The notes below the pieces were generated by a model. That model was not told the origin of the DNA. It made no database searches and saw nothing but the letters and a program-made list of their open reading frames with translations. Shown here piece by piece: positions 22,089-33,300 of a stretch of DNA of 64,000 bases. The DNA is from Gracilariopsis chorda. Lineage: Eukaryota; Rhodophyta; Florideophyceae; Gracilariales; Gracilariaceae. The stretch is taken from NCBI GenBank assembly GCA_003194525.1, contig NBIV01000039.1:310001-374000 (forward strand), read 5' to 3'. Positions within the stretch are counted from its first letter, which is position 1. Each line of letters opens with the position of its first letter. The translations under genes were made by a program, and so were the position numbers.

Positions 22089-22851
22089 AAAGATTATGAG
22101 CCCAGAGCGTCGACTTATTGCAAACGTCGCTCGTATTTAACTTTTTTTATTGGCGTTGCGAATACTGTGCATTCCTAGTTCCAAACGTGAAAGTAGGCAA
22201 AGCGTTAATAGGCTTTTCTCTGTTAAACTGACCTGTGCCTGTTCTGATTCCTCGTTCTTTGGTTTCAGCTCAAAAACATCGAGCTAATTTCCCGCAAGAG
22301 ACCAGCAGGGGCTAACTGGTGAAAGCATATCGCACTTGTAAGTAACCTTCCTGGGACTTGTCATATGGATTGAGCACCCTGCTCTCGAAGCGCGCAGAGG
22401 GAGGTAGGTCGAAGGAAACTGCACCGCGCACCTGGAGAAAGCATCCAGGGTCCAACGGTTCGACTCTCAGGGTTGCAGATGTAGATTCTCCTGCCAGTGC
22501 GCCCAATTTTGCGATGTTTCATCTCTTATTTTCTTTCCCGAGTGTACTAAACAGCTACTCGTGAGTATACTCCCGGCATAGAGTACCGGAGCCCTGCCTG
22601 TGACTCACGTACAGGACCCGTCCCAAGAAGTGTTGAGGTTATGTTACACGGTCTCTGCTGGCGTCTGCGTTGTTGAGTATCGACAAATCTCCACTCCAGT
22701 ATTTCTTTCTAACTGTACCATCAGGTACAATTCAACGGCTGTACCGCGATCATCTTTTTCAACCCCAACTGATCGTCGACGTGAAGCATTGAGTCGCTCA
22801 CTATTCTATACTTGTGTTATATGCTTTGATCATCGAACCCCTTCTAAAACA
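22089..22851 (+). other. Copia-B leader (5' UTR)
   Basis: This non-coding leader between the LTR and gag is homologous to 43845-44563 and to 39534-40184 on the minus strand. It begins with a presumed primer-binding site (GATTATGAGCCCAGAG; copia-D has GGTTATGGGCCCAGAG). It holds a candidate intron (22338-22497) and a GGTTCGACTCT run resembling a tRNA T-arm/B box near 22458. Short open frames here are not conserved. Confidence 0.6.
22338..22497 (+). other. Candidate leader intron of copia-B (160 nt)
   Basis: The donor GTAAGT lies at 22338-22343, and a pyrimidine-rich TTCTCCTGCCAG ends at 22497. The diverged copia-D leader on the minus strand has GTGAGT and TTCTCCTGTCAG 159 bases apart at the same places (39889-40047). 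The conserved ends and spacing argue for splicing. No transcript was available. Confidence 0.45.
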
Positions 22852-23760
22852 ATGCCGAACTCTGAAGTTGAGTTCGAAACCAACACTGGTCGTGAAAAGC
22901 TCACGTTTCCATGGCAAAGGTGTTGAGGATTATACGTTATGGCGACATCTTCTACGGGCTGCATATAGCATCAAAAGAATATGTAATGTCGTAGTGCCAG
23001 GCTCGGAGGGGTCGTCCAGTTCTATCAAGAAGACGAAATTGCGCTCAAGCGCTCCGCAAACCACTTCCCGTGTACCTGGAAGACGACAAACGGCATGCGC
23101 AATCATAATATGCGCACCTGGAGATGCCCTTCTGTGCGTGGTTATAGAAATCGAAGGTGACCCTGGGCATATGCTTCAACTTCATGATGCAAGGTATGCG
23201 TCTACCAGGACAGTGTCACTTATTGCTATAAAGACTCAGATATTCTGAATGTCGTATAATAGTCAGAATTTGTCGGACTATGTCGACCAGTTGGCGTCCC
23301 TATTCTCACAGCTAGGTCGAATGGAGAAGGATGCTGCCATTCTTGAATACCACAAGGCGCCAATGCTGTTAGCATCTAATCATCCCAACCGCTCACTGGA
23401 GTCAACGGCTGCGGCACTTCGGACAAAGGACATCTCAGAATAGAGACGGGACTTTGTGGCGACTACCCTTATAGACGAATACAATGCTGGCCAAATTGAT
23501 TCAGCAGGTTCTGCTCATACTCGCAAACGCATAAAGAGCAGAAGTAAGGGCAGTAGCCGCTCAAGTGGACACACTAAATCGTCAAATGGGTACGACACTG
23601 ATGCAAGTGGATCAAAGTCCAACTCAAACAATGAGTAAAACGGGCGCGCTTATACCGTTGCAGGCAAAACTAGTTATCATTGCAGTTTCAGTGACGATGG
23701 TCACACGCAGCATTGATGTCAAATGAATCCTTACAAGCCAGAAAACCACCCACCTGAAGC
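22852..23760 (+). pseudogene. Copia-B gag
   Basis: ATG at 22852 (MPNSEVEFETNTG) matches the copia-E gag start (MSDSKVESETTSG). A one-base shift at about 22910 moves the reading to GVEDYTLWRHLLRAAY. The middle (SYNSQNLSDYVDQLASLFSQ, 23250-23310) and a basic Ser/Arg/Lys-rich tail (to 23638) follow. The zinc knuckle near 23670-23722 reads CSFSDDGHTQH-stop-C, so one Cys is Ser and a stop interrupts it. Gag would coat the element RNA; this copy is broken at four or more places. Confidence 0.65.
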
Positions 23761-25170
23761 TATCTTGGGAAACCTCAAAATCAGTTCCAGTGACAAACCC
23801 AAGCACTCCAGAAGGTCATCACGAAAGGAAACTAAGATTGAGATAGCTGCAAAGTCTGGTTAAAAGTCTGCAGTGGTTGCCCCTACATCTGATGTCGTAG
23901 AAACTTACGAAGGCAGTTGTGCCACATCTCACTTCTTCAGTTGTGCTTCTGCCTTGTTCGCTAACACATTGGTTGACATACAGCAAAAGGCGACTAAGGT
24001 CGCCGACAACACTACGGTCTCCACTACACAAAAACGGGATGTAGTACTCCCGTTTTCGGAGGCAAACCTAACGTTGATAGATGTACTTGTATTCCTGGAT
24101 ATTGGATACAACTTAATCTCTGTAATTCGTATGGCTCATTAGGGCATTCAGTCCATGTTCTGTGCGAAGAAGGTCCACCTAATACACCAAGATGGCTTAG
24201 AGATTGGATGTGGTCAACGCAACATGTACTCTTGTTTGTACACGCTGCCAAGTACAATCGACCAGAAGGACTTCGTCTTGCATAGGTATGGTGTCAGTGC
24301 AATGTTTCTTGGTTTTGGGCAAAAACTCCCGCAGCTTGGAGGAGCGCATGTGCTTCATCATAATGTTGGAGGAGCGCATGATCATGTTCAGAATTTTCAC
24401 ACAGAAAATTCCGAAGAGTACATTGCTCTCCAATACCCAACCACGAATTGTCTACAAAGAACGTTACCATCACCTCCTTACAGTCCAGAACATGATGCTA
24501 TTGCCGACTGAATCAATTGCACAATGGAAGAAGCTGCTGGATCTGTGCTGATTCAGGCACACGGGCCAGAATACCTACGGGCGTATGCATTGAAATATGT
24601 TATTTATATATGAAATAGATCTCTCTACTCTACCACAGGCCTGAATCTATACCTATAACCTAACTTTGGTGTGTGGTGATAAGCCGTCGATGCCGTATGC
24701 TAAAGTGTTTGGATGCGCAGCATATATATTGAAAATGAACCCGGACAGGAAGTTCGATTCTCGTGCACTGGAGATAGTGTACTTGCAGACTCTGGAGCAT
24801 GGTTTTAACCAGGTCTGATCACTGATGGCTGTGAAACTCCTCGAACTGAAAAGGCCTCACATGTCGCTTTTGATGAATCTACATTCCCTAGTCCCATATA
24901 TCACACACTATCTGGATGAAGAACGTGCATCACACATTGCCTATGGTACGTCATGGTACCAGAACTGTGGTAGGATTTCTGACATCCTCTCAATTCATAA
25001 CTTCTGCGGAGGTAGGGGTGGCCCAAGCTTTCAGACACCAGACCAACCACTCGAACTGGAAGGATTTGCAAGAGAACATTATACAGGCATACATCTCAAG
25101 CCACTCAATCTATGGAACTAAAGCGGTGAAGACAAGAAGAGATGTACTTAACCAGGACCTCTAGGAAGAG
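23761..25170 (+). pseudogene. Copia-B protease-integrase remnants, RT deleted
   Basis: The protease region (23860-24140) has EGSCATSHFF where copia-E has DSGATSHLF, so the active site is lost. Gag-pre-integrase and integrase pieces follow to about 24810 (LEIGCGQRN; HDAIAD; LKMNPDRKFDS). After a degraded linker the sequence jumps to the extreme 3' end of pol (QDL-stop-EE near 25156-25170) with no RT or RNase H. This internal deletion differs from those in copia-C and copia-E. Confidence 0.65.
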
Positions 25171-25947
25171 TGTTGATGGTGGCACATGGTCGAGTGCCTG
25201 GTAGGCCTAGGACACCATGGTAGAGTACTTGGAAACAAAGTGGTATATAAGGATGTGCACTTTTGAGCACCTCCTTTCCAAAAGCTCATATACGCGTGTA
25301 GTCAAAACAAACGTGAAACGGGCTTATCATTGGCTACTGCGTTTGCCCTTATGCATTACTTGATAGGCATGTGGTACATAGTGTATGGGACGGAGGCACA
25401 GCATGGTCCACGTGCAATAATATCAGTGGACAACGTACGTGGGATTTATATGGCTATATCTGGTTTGCAGGTACATCACGTTGTCACAGACCTGTGGTTG
25501 TTTGTGCCACCACGTTCGCTTTACGCAAAAGACTTAGGGTATCGATATGAATGCAGTGTCGTGTAAAGTTGTGAATCGTCATGTTCATGATGACGCAAGT
25601 AATACATTTTACAGGGTTGTGACATACTGCCACATTGCTCTAATGGTTACTTTAATTACCGCGCTTCGTTGGCATGTGCTGGAGTAATTTTATGTAAGGT
25701 TGTAGTGAAGTGGCACCAGTTTTGTGCAACCCTTATTGTGTTATGTTTGAATATTATTAGTAGTCTTGGGTGTCCGCACTTAGTGATTAGGGTTTTCCCT
25801 TTTACTTGCAGTGCAATCTAGTGTTGCTACATAAGTTGGAGATGTTGCAGCTTCAAGTAAACCACCCCAAAGCTGACAACCGTCATTTTTGTTGTTACTT
25901 CTTTCTTTCTTTCACATTTCTGTCGGAGCTCAACTTTATTTATCAGC
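25171..25947 (+). repeat. Copia-B 3' LTR
   Basis: It starts TGTTGATGGTGGCACATGG after GGAAGAG and ends near TTTATCA. It aligns with 21298-22088 over its length. Directly after it an LTR piece of the same family follows in inverted orientation. Confidence 0.75.
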
Positions 25948-26139
25948 TACGTAATGTAAAAGGGCAATTGCTGTAACCAATCATAAGCCTGTTTCACGTT
26001 GTGTTCGAGAACACACACATATGCGCTTTTTCAACGGAGGTGCTCAAAAAAGCCTATCGTTATATGCACCTTTGTTTACACCTAATCTAACAAGATTCCC
26101 AAGTGCTACCAGGCACTCGACCTTGTGCCAAAAACAATA
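25948..26139 (-). repeat. Inverted LTR fragment (first ~190 bp of the LTR)
   Basis: The minus strand reads from the LTR start (TATTGTTTTTGGCACAAGG) through the GCGCATATG and ATTGG motifs to ATGCCC-TTACAT-like sequence. It abuts the end of a forward LTR at 25947 and the forward leader fragment at 26140, so it forms a tail-to-tail junction on its left side. Confidence 0.65.
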
Positions 26140-26614
26140 GCTGCAGAGCTGCTCGTGAGTACACTCCGGGCGTAGAGGACACGAACGCCACCAGTGAATC
26201 TCGTAAGAGAAGCGTCTGGGCGAGCTTTGAAAATCGTTCCCACGGCTTCCGCTGGCACACTTGTTGTAGAGCGTTGAGATTACTCCACTCCTGTATTATT
26301 TTCTTAGTGTGATCTCAGCTACAAATATTGACAGATCTTCTGATTCAACACCACCCCTCTCTTGGAAATCGGTTCCCGAGAAGCATAAACTGCCTCACTC
26401 TGCTGTGTGACATATATTCATTGGTGTTTCAGCTCCTTCTGGAAGTATATGTTCCTCCGAAGTTGAGATTGAAACTATTTCTGGTGTGAAACTCCCTCAT
26501 TTTCATGGTAAGCGTGGTGAGGATTATACGCTATGGCAATATCGACGTCATGCAGCGTGTCGGATTAAAATTGTCTTCAATGGACTGGCATCAACTCTGG
26601 ATAAGTCATTGAGT
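26140..26614 (+). pseudogene. Copia leader and gag fragment
   Basis: 26140-26435 matches the end of the copia leader (GAGTACACTCCGGGCGTAGAGG, as at 44337). 26449-26610 matches the first 50 or so gag codons (KLPHFHGKRGEDYTLWQYRR). An indel after ATG at 26449 shifts the frame. The gag stops abruptly at about 26614, where the inverted LTR of copia-C begins. Confidence 0.65.
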
Positions 26615-27398
26615 GCTACATTTATAGATGATAGACTTAGTTGGGCTTTGAAAGAAATGAAAAAGAAAGAAATAATTTAAAACAGGAGTGAACGTTGTCA
26701 GCCTTTGGATGGTTTACTTGGAGGTGCAACATCTGCAACTTATATATCACCACAAGAGTGCACAAAATCTACAAGGAAAACCCTAACCACTAAGTGCAGA
26801 CAAATGCTACCAATCCTATTCAAACATAACACAAAAAGGGTTACACAAAACTGGTGCCACTTCACTACAACCATACATAAAATTATTCCAATACATGCTA
26901 ACAAAGCACGGTAGTTGAAAATACCATGACAAAAATGTGCCAGCATGTCACAGCCCTGTGAAATGACTTACTTGCTTCATCATGACCATGAATATGCAAA
27001 AAGTCACATGACACCCCATCGATATCGATACCATAAGTCCTTTGCGTACCGTGCACGTGCTGGCAAACACAATCACACGTCTGGAACCATGTAATGTACC
27101 TGCAAACCAGATGTAACCATATAAAATCCCATGTACGTTGTCCACTCACATTGTGCCAAGTAGCCCATGCTGTGCCCACGACCCATACAATATATACCAC
27201 TTGTACACCGCGTAATGCATAAGGGCAAATGCCCTACCCAATCATAAGCCCATTTCTCGCTGGAGTTGAGCACACGTACATATGCACTTGCAGAGGAGGT
27301 GCTCAAAAGTGCCCTTCACTTTATGCAGCTTTATTTCCATGTACTCTGCCGTGATGTTCTTGGGCTACTAGGCAATCGAATTTGTGCCAAAATCAAAA
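26615..27398 (-). repeat. Copia-C 3' LTR
   Basis: The minus strand starts TTTTGATTTTGGCACAAATT at 27398, equivalent to TGTTGATGTTGGCAC, and runs to the family LTR end near 26615. It contains the family's ATTGG and TTCTTTCTTT runs. It closes the minus-strand chain E-D-C on its downstream side. Confidence 0.7.
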
Positions 27399-28502
27399 TT
27401 CCTTCTCGAGCTACTGGGTAAGTTCTTTTTATTCGTCTCTTCTGTTTCAGTTCCATGGAAGAGCGGCATCGGATGTATGTCCGTGTACATGTTGTTCACT
27501 TGCAACTTCTTCAGGCTGGATTGGTTCGTCTTTTGTAAGAGCGCTTGGACCATCCTTACCATGACAGACATTATCAAGTGAGAGCTTGTCGGAAATCGTG
27601 CCACAGTTCTGGTATCACGACCTCCCATACTCAATGTGTGACGTACTTTCGTCATCCATTACGTTTGTGAGATATGGTGTACCAGGGAATGTAGACTAAT
27701 CAAACAAGACATGCCGAGGCCCCTCAGTTCGAGGAATGTCACAGGCATCAGTGATCAGAACCTGGGAAAAACCATGCTCCAGAGTCTGCATGTACACTCC
27801 CTCAAGTGCACGAGATTCGAACTTGGTGTCCAAGTTCATCTTCAATATATATATACTGCGCATCCAAGCACTTTAAAATACTTCAACGACGGCTTATCAC
27901 CACCCACCAAAGGGTATACATTCAGGCCTGTGATAAAGCGGAGACATCTATTGCATATATGTATAACATATTTCAGTGCAAACTGCCGTAGGCATTCTCG
28001 CCAGTGCGCCTGAATCAGCAAAGGTCGAGTAGCTTTCTCCATTTTGCGATTGATGCGCTCGGCAATGGCCTAATGTTCTGGGGTGTAGTGAGGTGAGAAT
28101 ATCGTTCTCTGCAGACTGTTTGTGGTTGGGTATTGGAGAGCAATGTACTATTCAGCATTTTATGTGCTCAAATTCTGAACATGCATACGCGCTCCTTCAA
28201 CATTGCGATGAAGAACATGCGCCTCTCCAAGCCGATAGAGATTTGCCGACCACCAAGAAACACTGCAATGAACACCATAGCTATGCGAAATGAAGTACTT
28301 AGGCTCGATTGCACTTGGCAGCTTGTACAAACAAGCGGACTTGTCGCGTTGATCACATGTAATAACTAACCCATCTTTCTGTACAACGCAGACCTCATTA
28401 GCACAGAAAAATAAGTGAATGCCCTTACCGGCCATACCACCTACAGAAACCAAGTTGGATCCAAGATCCAGGACTAGAAGTACATCTTTCAACCTTAGGT
28501 GC
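27399..28502 (-). pseudogene. Copia-C internal remnant (protease end to integrase)
   Basis: On the minus strand, LKDVLLVLDLGSNLVSVGG (about 28499-28440) is the end of the protease. It is followed by gag-pre-integrase (LVITCDQRDKSACLYKLPS) and integrase pieces (about 28040-27700). Gag, the protease active site, RT and RNase H are missing. The protease part directly abuts the LTR end at 28503, so the leader and gag were deleted cleanly up to the LTR. Many stops are present. Confidence 0.6.
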
Positions 28503-28746
28503 TGATGATAAATGAAGTTTAGGTTCAACAGAAATGAAAATGTTGATGAGAAATGAAGTTGGTCTTCAACAGAAGTGAAAAAGAATGAAAAAAGGAAAAC
28601 AAGATTGATGTTTGTCAGCCCTGGGGTGGTTTACGTGGGGCTGCAACATCTTCAGCTCATATAGCACCACTAGAGTGCACTACAACTACAATGAATCCCT
28701 AACCACTACGTGCAGACACCCAATTCTACCAGTCATATTGAAACAT
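28503..28746 (-). repeat. LTR shared by copia-D and copia-C, 3' segment
   Basis: This is the downstream 244 bases of a family LTR read on the minus strand. It stops at 28746 in the middle of a motif that continues at 34827 (minus strand: ...TTTTGTT then ATGTTTC...). It includes a local duplication of an AAATGAAGTT...TTCAACAGAA segment near its end. Confidence 0.8.
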
Positions 28747-28799
28747 CTTACGTATCTAAGGTTTGCTCTGACGGTGAGGACGTGGACCCATCAGAATAC

Positions 28800-29330
28800 A
28801 TAAATTGAATTATATTTACCTTCTCTCCGAACGACTAGCCAATAGTATTCAAAAGAGTTGCCCTACTGGCACGAATCAGTCGAGCACGTGTAACATCTGT
28901 AACTCTGGACAGCCTCAACGTCTATCAGCCCGGTCGAACCCGTCTCACACGTGGATAAATCTGATGGCCAACGAACACGAAAATCCTTGCTGCCTTCAAT
29001 CAGGCGGTAGTCTTTCAATTGCTTGTACACGGTGTCGGTCTTCAGGGCAACGGAGCACAACATTCCCTTCAAAAAAAACCCAGTCGACACTGCCACGGTG
29101 CACATCAATGTGCTCCAATGCAGCCTGTCTTACGCACAATTTTTGCAATATTGTGCAAAAACGTGGTAGAATAGCATCCTTACGGTTATGCAAATGGCAT
29201 AGTTGTGGGTGGATAACTTCTGTTTGGGACATATTGGCGACTGCTTTAGACGATAGTTGAAACGAAGAAGTAGAGTGAGATAAGTTGTAGGTGGCTGCTT
29301 GGAGAAAAGGTTTCTGCAACTTTAGGGTAC
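28800..29330. other. Unrecognised segment in the Helitron left part
   Basis: Open frames exist on both strands (28805-29260 plus; 28996-29319 and 28863-29108 minus), but none has a motif I can name. The minus frame includes RLIEGSKDFRVRWPSDL and a CYTCSTDSC run. It could be a captured gene piece or Helitron non-coding sequence. Confidence 0.3.
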
Positions 29331-29431
29331 ATTCTAGCTTTAGTTCACAATCCTCAACACATTGAACTATAGGTAAAATAGGAACGCGTCCAATTCAAAC
29401 AACAAAATAAATAACGCACAGTACAACCTAC

Positions 29432-29640
29432 GTGTACCCTTCTAACAGAAATAGTTATGGTTTACGTAGTGCATACGTACGTTGAAGAGTACAGAAAACG
29501 TATATCCTTTTAAAAAAATAGTTGCAATCTATGTAGTGCATACGTAGGCTGTGCAGCACTGGAAACTTGTACCCTTCTAACAAAAATAGTTTTAATCTAT
29601 GTATTGCATAAGTAGGCCACACAGTTCTACAATCGTAGAC
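29432..29640 (+). repeat. Tandem repeat, about three 69-bp copies
   Basis: Copies begin near 29432, 29501 and 29571. Each holds a CCTTYTAA run, AAAATAGTT, an ATCTATGTA-like run and GCATACGTA, with substitutions. Period and edges are read by eye. It lies inside the Helitron insert, upstream of the Rep gene. Confidence 0.6.
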
Positions 29641-30389
29641 AAATTTATTGACGTCTGAAACTACAAACGTTGAGTTATGTATTGACGTCTAAGACCAAGA
29701 CTGAATAAGAATGCAATGCATATGTACTTAGTAAAATAATACGTATGTAAACTATCAATGCACTGCTGGTGTCAGGAACATCTTGAGACGATAAAGACAA
29801 TATTTATGCGTACAGATTATGCAGGAAACTATTTTGCAACACCAGTTCTCTATTTAAGGTGCAGAAGTGGTATATTCTCCATTGAAAGGTGATAACCAAA
29901 TATCTCAATCTCCCTCTGGTTCCCGCAGTCTGACATGGGATTTTCATCGCACCTGCCCCATCAAAACTTAGTGGACGCCAGTCAAAAGCAGGCCGTCGTC
30001 GAAGAGATATTATCACGTGCATCATCGAGACTTAAACGATGAGCTTTCTCAGGTTGACATAATAACTAGAACCGAGCTTTCCTGAAATGTTTTGGAACCT
30101 CATAACCCTGAAGATATTTACTTGAACTCTTTTTCTTCTTCCAGCATACAAAAGGAACGATTTAGGACGGTTGTGTGGCTTGTTGGGAGAACTCTTGAAG
30201 GCATTCCCTATGGAGCAAATATCGCTGGGATGCAAGGGCACAAAATATTCGTCAAGGCCTTGCACGTCTGAGTTCTTCATATCTGTAGTACCGACCAATC
30301 ACTGGCACACTCTCAGCGGGGTCTGGGACGTGTGGTGCAGAGCGCCATCGGTCACCTCGATGTTCTCTCATATATTCGGGGTTGGTGCT
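29641..30389 (+). other. Helitron 5' region without recognisable gene
   Basis: No family-like coding frame is seen before the zinc-finger start of the Rep gene at about 30400. Plus and minus frames here look like chance. Part of it may be an untranslated leader. Confidence 0.35.
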
Positions 30390-33300
30390 TCGTAATCGTA
30401 TGTGCAAGTATTGTGGCGCAGTTCTGCTTGGTACGGAGACCGAAGAAACATACTGTGGATGTAAAACCTCCAGATCACTTTGGCTTTTTGTCTCAAGATT
30501 GCGTATCACTTCGCAACCTAAAGATATACATTGCTTACGTTCGTTTCAAACGCTGTCTACCTTAAGTGTGTTATTTGCAACCGTTGTCACATTCATGGAT
30601 ATAAAATTTGTTCCGAGCAGAGGTCCGTTACTTCTTCCACTTCAATTCAATGCATCTCCTCCTTTTCCAAGCCGAGATGTGCGCTACACATATTTGTGTT
30701 CGGTAGGTCCTCCGAGTCTTAATTCACAGGATTATTATTCTTCTTTCACGAGAAGAATTGTGTCTAGCCTGAATACTAGATACTTTGTTCCAAGTTATAC
30801 GATCTTTTGCAACAAAGACCAGATACTGTCCGGTAGACATATAGATATTTTATTCAGACCAGACAAAAGTGCTGGGAGGAGACCAAACGCGTACGAGTTT
30901 ACTCTGGATATCTGTGCAGACGCTGTTCAGGAAGGAATAGTTGTCTGGAATTGTCAAGGTCCCAATGAAGCCCAAATGGAGGTGAGCTTCGTTTCGGGGC
31001 CTTTACCAGAAGAAAGCAGAGGAAGACCTCTTGCAACGAGAGCTTCTATCGTAGAGCGAAGTGGACTGTTCAGTTAGGAAATCCCAGTTGCCCAGCTTGC
31101 AGGAGGAAAAGAATCCCTTCACATGTCAACCTGAAATCTTCGACGTCAAGGTGTCAAGTACGAGCATTTGATTCCTGAAAAATGGAAGTTGAAAAAGAGG
31201 CTTTTACACTGCTCTACCCTTACAGTGCGACTCATGCCCCGTGTGATACAGCAACATATATTTCATCAAGAGATGCGAACAACCGAAACGAAAGGAGCTT
31301 AACATGGGGAGAAGGATCTAAGCGAAAACTGTACACCAATAATATGCTGCTGAAATCTGGTATTTGTTTTCGGCAATGGTTGCTTCGTACTAGCACAAAC
31401 CTGGAAAATTTGAGACTACGTTACTTGGAACCAGAATACATGAGAATGGTTGAAAATTGTGAGCAGTGGGCTTGAACCTATACCGGAACAGCTGTATTTA
31501 GCCCTCTCGTTAAACTCTACCTTCTAGGTAACCACAAAAACTCTCCAGCGTACTGGAGAAAGCAGGGACTGGCTCCATAAGCAATAGTCGCATGCCTGGG
31601 CTCCCCGATGCTTTTTCTCAAAGTCAAAATAAACGTATTGCAGGAAGAGATGAAAAGGCTTAGTATGGACAACAAAAAAACCGGAGCATTTTCTCCACAG
31701 AGATACAGAAGCCGTCTTTTTAATAGACCTGATCTTATTGTAAGAGTGTATAACCAGTATGTATATTCATTCATGAAGGTTCTATAGTATAATTCAGAAC
31801 AGCTTATTGGCCTGAAATGCGTTGGGATTGCCGTCAGACTTTGGTTTCAGGACAGAAATACTCCACATTATCACATTCTTGTTTGGTTGGAGAGGGGCGT
31901 AATTGAAGATTCTGAGATCATTGACACTTTGATCAAAGCCAAACTGCCTCGGGATGGCTCGCCTAAAGCCCAAAAATTAAGAAAATTGGTGAAGAAGAAT
32001 TCAATATACCCAGACACTCCGTATATTGTCCTTGTTGCATCTCTGACGGAAGGTGCCAATTTGGGTATGATCGACAAAAACTTGTAACTGAAGCAACGAG
32101 AAATGAGTACAATGAGCAAGTTACCTACTATAGAAGAAGCAAAGGGGATTTGAAAGTGATTCTGTACAATCCAGATCTCACGATGAAGTAAAAAGCTCTC
32201 ATCAGTGTTGGAAAAACCCAAGGTGGCAGTGATGTAGCATACGTAATTTATCATGCTTTCAAGAGTTTCAAAGAACAGGATTTGGTTGTATCAAGTCGAA
32301 TGGGAAGCCAATCAGATGCACAGAGCGATATGCTTCAAAATGAGATCATGGCCTACTTGAGAGCGAGAGTGGTGCGCGTGTGTAAAGCTGCATAGAAGTT
32401 ATTTGAGTTCAGGCATGTTCGAAAGAATCCAAAGGTACAGGCACTTGACATACATCTCTGCTGTGGAGAACGACAGGTTCTGATTCGAAACGTAAGGGTG
32501 CCTAGACGTCTGAAGTCTTCCTTGCTGGAAAGATACTTCAAACGAATCTCCCAAAACATGGACCTGGACTAAATGACATACTATGAGACTGTACGCGTAT
32601 ATAATAAGCTACCCTGCTCTGTATCAGAGTCCAAATCTACTTGGGATCGGAGAAGTCCACGAACTTACGTCGTGCAACGATCAGAAAATGATCGAACTGT
32701 GACTTGAATTAGATTTGCTTCTCCCGCAAATCTCGAACTCTTTGCTCCTCAAATATTGCTCATGAACTCGGAATCCAGCTCCTTTAATGGTCCAAAACGT
32801 GTTGGGAGCAAATCTTACTCAACTCATAGACAAGCTGCAGTAGCGTGTGGAAAATATATCTATGGAGACGAGTATGAAACGGCTTTTTATGAGGCAGTAG
32901 AATACTATTCTACTCCTGGTGAGCTGTTTTACTGGGCCGTCACTTCTTTCCAACAAGGGTAAGATCCTAAAACTGCGATTGAAAAGAACTAACGAGCTCT
33001 AGCTGCATATATATAACCGAAGGGAAGACAGCACAAATAAGAGAAAAACTACTTCGAAGAATCACTAAAATTTCGCACAGAAATGGTGGTCGGATCATCA
33101 GAAATGATCTCTTCTTTCATCATACTGTATCATGAACGCATCCCATATAGATTGGACTGCAATTAGCAGAGAAACGAGCTTAAGTGCGTTGCAGCTCTTC
33201 TTTGAGTCCAGGCAAAGGTTGAAAGGGCAGTATGATGACCTAACCAAAGGTTAGAAGCACGTCTATGACAAATTGATGAGAGAAATACAATACTGAGAGT

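Noticed and set aside
29432-29640. CRISPR-like repeat array
   Set aside because: The three copies are adjacent and degenerate with no spacers, and they sit in a eukaryotic Helitron. This is a simple tandem repeat.
30032-30509. Minus-strand frames as a host gene next to the Helitron
   Set aside because: They have no recognisable motif and overlap the start of the plus-strand Rep gene.
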